64,000 bases of DNA from contig WTPW01000605.1 of assembly GCA_009809945.1 (NCBI GenBank), positions 1-64,000 on the forward strand. Direction: 5' to 3'. This stretch comes from Gigaspora margarita (Eukaryota; Glomeromycota; Glomeromycetes; Diversisporales; Gigasporaceae). Position numbers and translations under genes: made by a program. The notes under the pieces were generated by a model. It was not told the DNA's origin. It saw only the letters and a list, made by a program, of their open reading frames with translations, and searched no databases. This document shows, in pieces, positions 47,685 through 58,372 of this stretch (position 1 is its first letter; every line of letters starts with the position of its first letter).

Positions 47685-48257
47685 TTGAATATTAATTTAT
47701 GACAGTGTTTGTGCTCAAGTATTACGAATAATTAAAATATTGAAAGCAATTGATGCTTGAGCAAACATCCTTATCATTATTACCATTTAGCAATTATTAT
47801 TATTATTATTTTTTTTTTACAAATAACATAATAATAAAGAAAACGATGGGATAAAGCAATCTACAACACTTCCAACTTCTGTTTTTCATTTTCAGAATTT
47901 CTACAAGCCAACAGAACACAATAATAAGCCTTTTTATTTACGGCGAAGATTTTTAGTATAATAAATAATTTAATAATTCATCGGTGTTGGAATGATTTTG
48001 AAGATCTATTACGATAATGATAAAGTAAAAAGAGTGAAGTACTTGAACAATTATTTTTTTAATCAATCAATGAAAAATTTCGACCAATAAGCGCAATTTA
48101 TGATAAAAAAAGGACGCTTGCTTATCTATCTCTTTTTGATTGGAATGATAAATCCCCTTGATCGGTTAAACGAACTTCTGCTAATAAAATTTTGCAGTCT
48201 GAATCTGTGACAAGTTAAGCCACAGATGTCAATTATTTGATCGACTATATAAAATTT

Positions 48258-48448
48258 AGTGATGGGCATCACGCGGGATCCCGCGCATGATCCATCACGT
48301 TATGCGCGGGATAATTCGGGCCAATACCATAATTCCAGCCGAAATTTACATAATTCCGGTAAACAATCCCGCGAATCACGCGCGGATCATGCGCGGGATC
48401 CCGCATCCCGCGCGGGATTTTTGGAAAAACTGCAAATTGCCCATCACT
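48258..48448. mobile_element. hAT-type MITE with GCGGGATCCCGC core
   Basis: Perfect terminal repeats AGTGATGGGCA and complement; flanks ATATAAAATTT and ATATAAATTT match but for one base of length. The interior is packed with CGCGGGATCCCGCGC palindromes and is the most GC-rich patch in the window. The frame across it is a by-product. Confidence 0.75.
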
Positions 48449-48534
48449 ATATAAATTTCATTTACATTTAATTATTGCGATTATTAAAGTGTAGATCGTC
48501 GTTGATCTATACAATCACCTGATTGTTGTCCTTA

Positions 48535-48629
48535 GGGATAGGAATCGATTTAGTTGACTAAAAAATTTATATGTAAATTACTATGTTTAGTCGATTTAGT
48601 CGACTAAATCATATAGCCGATTCCTATCC
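48535..48629. mobile_element. 95-bp palindromic MITE, TTA target
   Basis: GGGATAGGAATCGATTTAGT at the left and CGATTCCTATCC at the right form inverted ends flanked by TTA (48532-48534, 48630-48632). TTTAGTCGACTAAA occurs inside. The three-base TTA target suggests a Harbinger-type origin. Confidence 0.7.
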
Positions 48630-49011
48630 TTAATTGTCCTATCGTGTGATTGTTAAGTGATTTCTAAGTCAAAAATTCAACATGAACACGTTATTTTCAA
48701 ATCTTTGTTAGGCATAGTTATACTTGCCAAAATCGTTTTGCACAATCGCCAATCTGACTACAATCATGCAATCATGCGATTATAAAGGTGTTCTGCGATC
48801 TATAAATTGATCAAAAATACACATTTTCAAATGGCAATAAATAACTTAAATTTGCATAGCAGACAATCGAATGATTGGCTGTTGATCGTCGATTGACACG
48901 TGATTAAATCCTTTTATTAGTACAACGTAATAAATTTAGTACAATGTACTAAATTTAGTAGTCTTAAATTAAAATAAAATAAATCATTAGCTATTATTAG
49001 TATTGGAAATT

Positions 49012-49340
49012 AGTGTTCTCATGAGAACACTATTATAAATTTGTAAACAGTAAGTTTTTTACCGTTCATTATTAAAAAAATTTTTGAGAACAGTAAAATA
49101 ATAATATTGTTCTCATAAGTATATAATAATTAGCTATATAATTTCATACCAATCCAAAAACATATAAAATTTTTATTTAATTTTATATATAGATTTCAAT
49201 TTGTTATAATAACTACTTATTTAAGGTTATATTCATATTTATAATCTTTATAACATTATATATAAATATATTTTTTTAATAAGAACAATAACTATGGTTA
49301 GAACACTTGTAGCTATTATATTGTTTTTATAAGAACAGTG
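49012..49340. mobile_element. GTTCTTATAAGAAC-ended element, short copy
   Basis: AGTGTTCTCATGAGAACACT at the left and ATAAGAACAGTG at the right, with TTTTTGAGAACAGTAAAATAA inside, as in the element at 34885-37690. No duplication could be fixed. A separate perfect hairpin, ACTGGTTGTAACATGTTATA then ACCAGT, lies downstream at 49548-49573. Confidence 0.55.
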
Positions 49341-50019
49341 TTTGAGTCTGAAATTTTCAACACAGGTTATTATATAAAATTTATACAATATAAAATAAAT
49401 ATATGAAGTTCATTTTGGTAATTAAAAATAATTAGTATACATTTATCGATTAGGCACAAGCAGGTTTTTTAGCAAGAATTATTAGAGCTTAATCAGATCT
49501 GCACATCAAATCTTGATAGCATTTTCTAATAAATTTCCACTTATATAACTGGTTGTAACATGTTATAACCAGTCAAAATGCCTTTGTTGTACATATTTAG
49601 TAAAAGAAAATTAATAATTTAATTAGCATATCTTAGAACTTATAAGGGTAGATCATAGATATTTTTATAGATATAAGCTAAAAAAAAGTATACAATATAG
49701 CAAAAAATAATTCAAATGCAAGTTTTTAAGTAATAATAGTAAAAATTCTCTACTGTAATTATATATAATACTAAAAATATTACTTAAGTTAACTGTTGGA
49801 GAGCAGATAAGCTGCAGAGCAATAGTATAACTAAAGAATATAATACAACACTATTATAGCAATATAAAAAAGTTTAGAAGGATTTAGGTTTAAATAGTAC
49901 AATCATTAGAGAGTTAACTACAAAAAGTGCCAAATATATTAAGTAAGTTTCAAAGAAATTGAAAATGTGATTGTGAACATTCTTGCAGATAACCTATGAT
50001 ATGAGAAACCAACTATCTC

Positions 50020-50235
50020 AAAGAGAGAAAAAGAAGAACAAGCAGTAACAGAGTTATTATTAGCAAATAAAAAACTTTCTAATAATAGTAAAAGTAGCTT
50101 TAAAAAAGAAAAAGAGCAGAATATAGATGTAATTGATCTTGGTATCTTAGTAAATTAGCAGGAACAACCAGTAACTATTAACCAATATGCAGTTAATCTA
50201 ATATATAATTGTGAATATAAAACTAATAGTTTATC
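50020..50235 (+). pseudogene. Unidentified short frame remnant
   Basis: The frame reads KREKEEQAVTELLLANKKLS, NNSKSSFKKEKEQNIDVIDL, GILVN, a stop, then QEQPVTINQYAVNLIYNCEY. The composition (charged, then hydrophobic) looks coding, but I do not recognise a family. It lies just before an hAT MITE. It may be the end of an old transposon gene. Confidence 0.25.
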
Positions 50236-50341
50236 AATAAGTTTAGTTTATTATACAAATTATTTTGTTAATTTTTTCACTTAATTATATTGAATGCTTT
50301 ATAATTAATTCTATTAATATCTATAGAAAGGTATTTCAAAC

Positions 50342-51005
50342 TAGTGTTCTAACCTTTCATAAAAATCCAAAACTTGGTCACCTGCAAGTGAGTCACCCAG
50401 GTCACCTAGGTAAACACTGGGTAGTAAAAAAATTCTGCTATAGCTCACTTGTGAGTGGTAACCTATGTCATCTAGGTACTAAGATAAGTAGTTTTTTTTT
50501 GTTCTTTATTTCATGCTCTTATTCCAATTTCAATTATTGACTTCTGCCTTGTATATTTTAGGCATGTTGGAATTCTTTGATTTTAATTGTGAACTTTGTT
50601 CATGATATCACATAATTATAGAGAATAATAAAAAAATTACAAAAATCTGATTGTTCAATAAATAAGATAATTGATAATGGATCAGGGGTTCAATTAATGT
50701 TTAGTATTTTAAAAAAAAAGGGTTGATGAAACTTCTGACCTTCAAACATATTTTGTTAGCAAGTCTTATTTTCCCATAATGGCACTTATATATCTGTAGT
50801 AAAATAAGTAAAATAATATATATGTACTTACAATATAGCCTGTGTACATAATTTATAACCAATTCTATGTGTTATCCATATAGGTGACCTGCAGGTTGAC
50901 CCAAAGGTGACCTGTGGACTAACTACTCAGGTGGGACATAATTTAGCCTGAGTAATCTACCCACCACAGATAACCCAGGTAATACTTATCTAGGTCAGAA
51001 CACTA
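50342..51005. mobile_element. hAT-type non-autonomous element (GGTCACCT-rich)
   Basis: Perfect 8-bp target duplication TTTCAAAC (50334-50341, 51006-51013). Ends TAGTGTTCTAACCT and complement TAGTGTTCTGACCT. Both subterminal regions carry many GGTCACCT or AGGTGACC motifs. 664 bp, no transposase. Confidence 0.9.
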
Positions 51006-51135
51006 TTTCAAACCAAGTAATTGTAAATATTAATAAATATATAAAATAGTTAGATTTATGAGTGTTAATATCTGCTTTTTCAATTGCTAACCAACATTTT
51101 TATTGGAGAACAAATTAAAAGATTTACAACCTATA

Positions 51136-52117
51136 CTGTATATATTCAAAAATAAGCTACTTTTTTTGAGCAAAAAATTATACTAAAAATCGTGAGATAC
51201 CTTATTTTCAAATTTTTGAATTTTTAAAAAATTGAAATACAGCTAATAAAAAGTTGCCCAAATACTACAAAATTATTATTATTATAAGTGTATTTTAATG
51301 TCCTGAACAATTTTACTTAACAGTCATAGGACATGTCACACCCGTTGATATATGAGTGTTAGTTTATAATAAAAATTATAATAAAAATATATGAATTTAC
51401 TATAAACTTTAAGCCTCACATTATTTTCAACTTACATATTAACTTTTTTTCGAATTTTGCAATTAAGCATATTGAAAATAGTAGAAAAAATGTTAGATCA
51501 TGAAATACAGTAAATTTTAACTTTAGTACATAGATAACCCATTTTTCTTACAAGGTAACCTACTTTCTGTCAACTAAGTAAAGTTGTTTAGAGCATAATT
51601 TTACACATAACTGCTAATTTAAAATTTGTAAATATTTGTTTTTGACAGAGTTACATTTTGAAAAAATGCAAAAGTGGCAAAATTTTAAAAAGTGTTCTAA
51701 GTAATCTTAATCTACTATTTTCAATATGCTTAATTGCAAAATTCGAAAAAAAGTTAATATGTAAGTTGAAAATAATGTGAAGCTTAAAGTTTATAGTAAA
51801 TTCATATGTTTTTATTATAATTTTTATTATTATTCATTACCTAGCGTGACATGTCCTATGACTGTTAATAGTATATTTGAGGTTTACTAGAAGTCCAGAC
51901 GTTTTTAATATATGCCTTTTTTTTTTAGCAAATTGCAAAAAATTTGTCTGAGGTTCAAATTTAAGTTTTAGCAAATCAATGTTAATTTTAAAAAAGGTTA
52001 TATAAAGCATTTTGCCAAATTATAGCAACTTTATAAATGTTATATTTTATTTTTAGCAAATTATCTGCATTTTGCAAGAATTAAACCCAAAAATGAGCTA
52101 TCTCATTTTTTGTACCA
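51136..52117. mobile_element. Tc1-type MITE (AATAAGCTACC family), copy a, interrupted
   Basis: Starts CTGTATATATTCAAAAATAA then GCTAC after TA (51134-51135) and is collinear with copies b and c up to GTCCTGAACAATTTTACTTAA, where a TTAA-flanked MITE interrupts it. The right end is diverged; GAGCTATCTCATTTTTTGTA at about 52097-52116 is my best guess. Confidence 0.55.
51321..51864. mobile_element. TTAA-flanked MITE with 150-bp inverted arms
   Basis: Ends CAGTCATAGGACATGTCAC and its complement, each bordered by TTAA (51317-51320, 51865-51868). The arms are almost identical for about 150 bp apart from one 27-bp stretch (CACCCGTTGATATATGAG region) present only on the left. Homologous places in copies b and c of the host MITE have a single TTAA, proving target duplication. 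TTAA is the piggyBac target, but no transposase is present. The nearly identical arms suggest a recent insertion. Confidence 0.9.
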
Positions 52118-52880
52118 CTATGATTTTTAAAAATTTAAATGCTTTAATTTTGAATTTGTTTTGATCAAAAAATCCAAAATTAAGCATCTTTTCTTAAATT
52201 TTAAAAAATATAAATTTAAATATGCCAAAATAATGTACTTTTATATACTGAACAAATTTTCTTAAAGCACAAAGCTAGAATCAATTAGTAAACTTTTAAG
52301 ATTCATAGAATTTTTTTGGTATTTTTATCAATAAAATTATATAAAATATTATGATTCTCAAATTTTTACTAATTGATTCTAACATTGTACTCTAAGAAAA
52401 AATTTTTAGCATATAAAAATACATTATACTAGTATATTTAATTTTATATTTCTTGAAAATTTAAGAGAAGATGCTTAATTTTAGATTTTTTGAAAATCCA
52501 AAATTAAGAATCTTCTCTTAAATTTCAAAAATATAAAATTAAATATACTAGAATAATGTATTTTTATATACTAAACAAGTTTTCTTAAAGCACAATGTTA
52601 GAATCAATTAGTAAAATTTTGAGAATTATAGAATTTTTTAGTATTTTTATTAATAAAATTATATAAAATATTATAATTCTCAAAATTTTATTAATTGATT
52701 CTATTTTTGTACTCTAAGAAAACTTGTGCCACACATAAAAATATATTATGCTAACATATTTAATTATATATTTTTTAAAAATTTAAGAGAAGATGCTTAA
52801 TTTTGGATTTTTTGAACAAAAAAACAAAATTAAGCATCTTCTCTTAAATTTTTAAAAATTAAATATGCTGGTATAATGTA

Positions 52881-53481
52881 CCATATATATCCAAAAATAA
52901 GCTACCTTTTTTGGGCCAAAAAACTATACAAAAAAATGTGAGATAGCTTATTTTTGAAATATTGAGTTTTTGAAAAAATTGAAAAACTTACTAATAAAAA
53001 GATGTCTAAATGATATGGTTCCTCAATTTGATCTGATCTTCAAATATTTGAATCAAATATTTGATCAAATTCAAATTCAAATTTGACTAGATCAAATTCA
53101 AATCTGGCCAAATTTGATTTGATTTGACAATATTTGATTTGATTTAAAAATTACTATTAAAAATTCAAATTCAAATCAAATTCAAATCCAAATATTTGAA
53201 TCAAATCCAATTCAAATTAGGGTCAATTTGATTTGATCAAATTTAAATTGACCCAATATTTGATTTGATTTGAATTTGAGGAACCCTACTAAATGATACA
53301 AAATTTTATTGTAGGTGTATTTTGATGTCCTGAACAAGTTTACTTAATGGCACTTTTGAGATTTACTTAGTAAAATTTAGACTTTAATATGTAACAACTG
53401 CTAACAGATTTTTTAAAATTTTTGAAAAAAACCAAAAGAGTAGCTTATTTTAGGTAGTAGCTTATTTTTGGACATATACAG
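52881..53481. mobile_element. Tc1-type MITE (AATAAGCTACC family), copy b
   Basis: CCATATATATCCAAAAATAA then GCTACC at the left and complement of CTGTATATGTCCAAAAATAA at the right; TA on both sides (52879-52880, 53482-53483). The satellite provides the empty site ATAATGTATTTTTATG. It contains an hAT MITE at 53014-53288. Confidence 0.85.
53014..53288. mobile_element. hAT-type MITE (AAATTTGATTTGA-rich)
   Basis: Perfect 8-bp duplication CTAAATGA (53006-53013, 53289-53296); ends TATGGTTCCTC and complement TAGGGTTCCTC. The interior is made of ATTTGATTTGA and TCAAATTCAAAT repeats. Confidence 0.85.
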
Positions 53482-55134
53482 TATTTTTATGTGCTAAACA
53501 AGGTTTCTTAGAGCAAACTTAGAATCAATTAGTAAAATTTTGAGAATAATAGAATTTTTTGGTATTTTTATTAATAAAATTATATAAAATATTATAATTC
53601 TCAAAATTTTACCAATTGATTCTAGCTTTGTACTCTAAGAAAACTTGTTTAACACATAAAAATACATTATATTAGCATATTTAATTTTATATTTCTTGAG
53701 AAAAGATGCTTAATTTTGGATTTTTGCTTAAATTTTCAAAAAAAAAAAAATGCTAAAATAATGTACTTTTATGTACTGAACAAGTTTTCTTAGAGCACAA
53801 CATTAGAATCAATTAGTAAAATTTTAAGAAGCTAGAATTTTTTAGTATTTTTATTAATAAAATTATAAAAAATATTATAATTCTCAAAATTTTACTAATT
53901 GATTCTATCTTTGTACTCTAAGAAACCTTGTTTATATATAAAAATATATTGTTCTAGTATATTTAATTTTATATTTATTGAAAATTTGAGAGTAATACTT
54001 AATTTTTGATTTTTTGATCAAAAAATCCAAAATTAAGTAGCTTTTCTTAAATTTTTAAAAGTTATAAAATTAAATACACTAGCATAATGTATTTTTATGT
54101 GCTGAACAAGTTTTCATAGAGTACAAAGTTAGAATTAATAAGTAAAATTTTGAGAATCATAGAATTTTTAGTATTTTTATTAATAAAATTATATAAAATA
54201 TTATAATTCTCAAAATTTTACTAATTAATTCTAATATTGTGTTCTAAAAAAAAACTTGTTTAGCATATAAAAGTATATTATTCTAGCATATTTAATTGTA
54301 TATTTTTTGAAAATTTCAGAGAAAATGCTTAAATTTGGTATTTTTTTATCAAAAAATCCAAATTAAGCATTTTCTCTTAAATTTTCAAGAAATATAAATT
54401 AAATATACTAGTATAATGTATTTTTATATGCTGAACAAGTTTTCTTAGAGTACAATATTAGAATCAATTAGTAAAGTTTTAGAATTATAATATTTTATAT
54501 ACTTTTATTAATAAAAATACTAAAAATTCTATGATTATCAAAATTTTACTTATAAATTCTAACTTTGTGTTCTAAAAAAATTTGTTTAGCACTCAAAAAT
54601 ATATATATTATTTTAATTTATAAAAATAGATATAATAATTTAGTTTTTAGCAAATTACTAAAAATTTATATATAATAATTAAATTTTTATCAAATTTATT
54701 TGATTTTAGGAATAGCAAAAACCTTCAAATTTATGCAGATCATTTATGGCCTATATTAGAGATATCTGGTTTCTGGTTTACTTAGTAAAATTTAGACTTT
54801 CATATGTAGCAACTGCTAATAGGTTTTTTAAGCTTTTTAAAAAAATTAGGAGATAGCTTATTTTATATAGTAGCTTATTTTTTGAACATACTAAATAAAT
54901 TAGATGCTTCAAATTTTAATGATCCTTTATACTCTATTTTTAGTTTTATTAATGCATTAATAGTAATTTGATGAATGCTATAAGGTCTGGAAATACTTTA
55001 TGCATTAATGAATCTATAAATTTATAGTTAGAAAAAAAAAATAAGGTTTTAAATTATTACTAAATACTATAAAACCATATCCAATTGGACAAGTGTAGAA
55101 AACAATTGTTGATAATTTTACAATATTATCATTC

Positions 55135-55430
55135 ACTGGAACACTATAAAGATAGAACCTGAATATCTTGTACAGAGGTTATACAAAGCAAAAAAACAGT
55201 TCTTGGAAATTATTTTGGCATCTAATAGTCCAATTTAAATGAATATTTTTTAAAATAAAGCTCTTAGGAAAATGCATTTAATAAAAAAAAGTTGATTTAA
55301 TTCTAATTACTAAAACAAAAGTTATTTAAAAAAATATAGTTTTGTTATTTTTAGCAAATTAGATCAAAATTGGCCAAAACCTAGTTATGACCAATATGAG
55401 AGATGTCTGGGGTTTTGTAAAGATAAAAAA
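55135..55430. mobile_element. ACCCCAGATATCT-ended MITE, copy 1
   Basis: Collinear and in the same orientation as 58065-58372: CTTGTACAGAGGTTATA, ATTATTTTGGCATCTAATAG, GTTATTTAAAAAAATATA, ATGACCAATATGAGAGATGT then CTGGGGTTT. The ends are more decayed than in copy 2. 54640-55130 is A+T-rich with the right part of an AATAAGCTACC-family MITE ending near 54893. Confidence 0.55.
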
Positions 55431-56179
55431 ATTGAAAAAGCAGTTTATATTAGAATATAGTGATCCTGCTGTTTATATATTTTAATTATCACAACTATAG
55501 TTTGGTAGTAGACAAATTGTTGATAATAGTTAGTTTGGGTCACTAAAACTTTGTTTACTTTTAATAAAAATAGTTTGTATAGTATTTTTATATTAATAGG
55601 TATCTGTAAGCTGTACTAAATTTAGTACAAAAAGCTTAATTTAGTACAGTTAAAAAACCAAAATTTAGAAAAACTTTTATTATTAACTTTATATCAAATT
55701 TTTATAATAGATAAATATATATCCATTTAATCTATTTGTAATTTTAAAAGTATATCTTTTTGATAAAATTTATATTTATTAACTCAGAAATGAATTTAAA
55801 AATAAAAAATTATTATAAATTATTAAATACTAAGATGGGTATGAGTATTATGATGCAGCTAAATATGTCTATAACAAACCTTTTTTAAATTGCTTTAAAC
55901 ATTTATCAAACTTATTGAGATAAGTATATTTGACTTGAAATACATTTTTTTTTATCATTAAAAAAATCTTTAATAAAAAAAACTTTGTCTAGATACATAA
56001 AATTTCTTCTAGAAATTAAGATCTTCAAGGTAGCAACCAAAAATAGTGCACTCTAGATAATCAGATAGTACTGCTTTTTTTTCAAGCTGCTATTCTTTCT
56101 AATACACTGTTGTTCTAATTTCATATATTTTCTTTCTTCTTTTTTTTGTTTGCAAATTTCTTGTTTTTGTGCCTTTTCT

Positions 56180-57300
56180 ATCTTTTATACTATTAACTAT
56201 TGGACAGCTACTTTATTTTTTTTTCATTAACAACTCTTTTCACCTCTTCTTCTGCTTTTTTCAACAAATGCAATAAATCTTCAATCATAAGAAGCTGGAA
56301 GTAAGGCATAGTCTTACATTTTTTCTTGGGTGGCTGAGTTTCAGGCAGATCTTTATCTGTCTTTGGATCTTTTATTTGCTTCGAATGCTAGTACAAGGAG
56401 TACTTAAGCACTAACTACAAAGGACTGGTACCTGGATTTTTGTAGAGTCCCAATTCTAATTCTAAATATTCATCCCTTTTATTAAGTGATTCAACTTCTG
56501 TTCACAATTCTTTATTTGTGGAAGTTGGGCTGAGATGACTTGGAACCAACCTATGTGCAGAAGATGAAGTTAGTATAGCAATTAAGCAAGTAGATTGTTT
56601 AGAAATTGGTAGATCAATTTTATGGGTTGCTATTGAGGGCTCAAAATAATAAGAATTAATAGTGTCAGGATTAAGTAGCCATATTCCTATTGCTCTAAAA
56701 GCACTACATATAGCAGTAGGGGTAAATATTTTAATATAGACCTGCCCAAAGAGTTTTGCAAACATATATGTTGTTACTAGCTTGCTATTATTAGTAAAAA
56801 ACTTATCGTATTCACTATTATATGCTTTTTTGAGCTGATCAAATGGTAGTTCAGCGGGCTATAAGATATGAGTGGTGTACAGTAGGAGGGTATAAAGAAG
56901 AATATTATTTTGGTAACAAAAGTTTATACAAGTATAATTAATATAATTCTTGTGTCTATCAAGAATTAGTAAAACAGGGTGAATTGGAGGATTTGATTTA
57001 ATAAAATGCTCAATATATTTTTTAAATAGGCTTACTCACATATACTCTGTATTAGTAAACCCTATAACAGTAACTGCAGAACCATTTAACAGACCTGGAA
57101 TTATTCATTTACTCTTGTATATTAATAACAGTAGTATGTATATACTAGTAGCTAAAATAGTAGAGCATATAGAGATGTGTTTGTGATTGCTACCATATGA
57201 AACATGATGAATTTGACACACTCCTTTTTTTGCAATAACTTTTTGAAGGTTAGATTCAATAATGAAACCTGTCTTGTGCAAGTAAAGAATGATGGATGTT
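56180..57300 (-). pseudogene. pogo/CENP-B-like DDE transposase relic
   Basis: Minus-strand pieces in order: YLHKTGFIIESNLQKVIAKK (family motif DETGF, here HKTGF, so the first catalytic Asp is lost), HHVSYGSNHKHISICSTILA, IIPGLLNGSAVTVIGFTNTE, PPIHPVLLILDRHKNYINYT (second Asp, usually DGH), LQPAELPFDQLKKAYNSEYD (third acidic position) and YIKIFTPTAICSAFRAIGIW then LLNPDTIN. The C-terminal part ends KKKCKTMPYFQLLMIEDLLH then LLKKAEEEVKR. Several stops. The N-terminal DNA-binding part and the element ends were not found. Plain DNA transposon of the IS630-Tc1-mariner group. Confidence 0.75.
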
Positions 57301-57624
57301 ATCCCATATTGATCTAGTTAAAGGGGCTCAAAAAAAAACAAAGAAAATATCTACAAAAAAAAAATACCAAAAAAAAAATAAATAAAAAAAAAGAAAAGGA
57401 CCTTTTTTATCCATAATTCAGATTTGATCAGGTGTAAGCGAAGGTTTATCAATTATTTTTCAAAGTTTGTTAAAATGGTTATTGATTATAATAGGATTTA
57501 CCCTTTGAGTATGTACTTCATTTAAGGCTTACAGAATGCAAAATGAAAGTTCAAATTGTTATTTAAGAACCATTTCTACCATAATTGATCTGGTTTATTC
57601 TCACTAAAAGGATGTGGATAACTA

Positions 57625-57942
57625 CTATATGTGTCCAAAAATAAGCTACCTTTTTTGGCCAAAAAATTATATGAAAAAACGTAGGTAACTTATTTTTAAA
57701 ATATTGAGATTTTTAAAAAAAAATTAAAAAATGTACTAATAAAAAGTTGTTAAAATAACACCAAATTTTTACTATAGGTGTATTTTGATGTGCTGAACAA
57801 GTTTATTTAATGGCCTTTTAAGGTTTACTTAGTAAAATTTAAACTTTTATATGTAGCAACTGCTAACAAGCTTTTTAGATTTTTGAAAAAAATCAGAGGA
57901 ATAGCTTATTTTAGGTAGTAGCTTATTTTCAGACATATATGG
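57625..57942. mobile_element. Tc1-type MITE (AATAAGCTACC family), copy c, simplest form
   Basis: CTATATGTGTCCAAAAATAA then GCTACC at the left, complement CCATATATGTCTGAAAATAA at the right, TA at both sides (57623-57624, 57943-57944). 318 bp without nested elements, so it serves as the reference copy. Confidence 0.85.
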
Positions 57943-58064
57943 TATTTTTATAAACCATCTCTATTATAAATTATTCACACCAGACTTTGTAATCTGAAAC
58001 CAAGTTTTTGCATGTTTAGACAATAATTTGAAAGGATTATCATTTTAATTACATGTCTAAGAGA

Positions 58065-58372
58065 GGACCCCAAATATCTAGTACAGAGGTCATATTTTAT
58101 TTTTTTAGCAAAAAACCCTGAAATTTAAGAAGCCAAAAAACTATTTTTGGCAATTATTTTGATATTCAGTAGACCAATTTGAATAAACTTTTTTTTTAAA
58201 AATGAATCTCTCATTAAGTTGCATCTAACAAAAAAAAGTTTATTCAATTGTGATCACTAGATCAAAAGTTATTTAAAAAAATATATTTTGTTGTTTTTAG
58301 CAAATTGGACCAAAATTAGCCAAAATCCAGTTATGACCTATATGAGAGATATCTGGGGTCCTACTAAGTTTC
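58065..58372. mobile_element. ACCCCAGATATCT-ended MITE, copy 2
   Basis: AGGACCCCAAATATCTAG at the left and complement AGGACCCCAGATATCTCT at the right are inverted ends. The interior has AGTTATTTAAAAAAATATA and a T-rich stretch. Target duplication unclear. A 40-bp inverted repeat without flanking signs lies further on at 58942-59035 (CCATATAATTTTGGTA and complement). Confidence 0.7.

Larger units (their letters stand above)
52150..54640. repeat. Double-palindrome satellite, subfamily B
   Basis: Monomer about 325 bp (equivalent points near 52246 and 52571), each made of two palindromes. One is centred on TTTTATTAATAAAA with outer arms CAATTAGTAAAATTTTGAGA and complement; the other is centred on TTTTTTGATCAAAAAA with arms AAGAGAAGATGCTTAATTTT and complement. 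Joints read TGCTGAACAAGTTTTCTTAG. About six monomers, interrupted by a Tc1-type MITE at 52881-53481. Same layout as subfamily A at 30.8-32.9 kb with different sequence. Confidence 0.85.

Noticed and set aside
48259-48471. Basic 70-residue frame
   Set aside because: It spans exactly the GC-rich hAT-type MITE and both of its ends, so it is a by-product of GC content.
52150-54640. CRISPR-like array
   Set aside because: The periodic units are about 325 bp, palindromic, and in eukaryotic DNA with introns; there are no short direct repeats with unique spacers.
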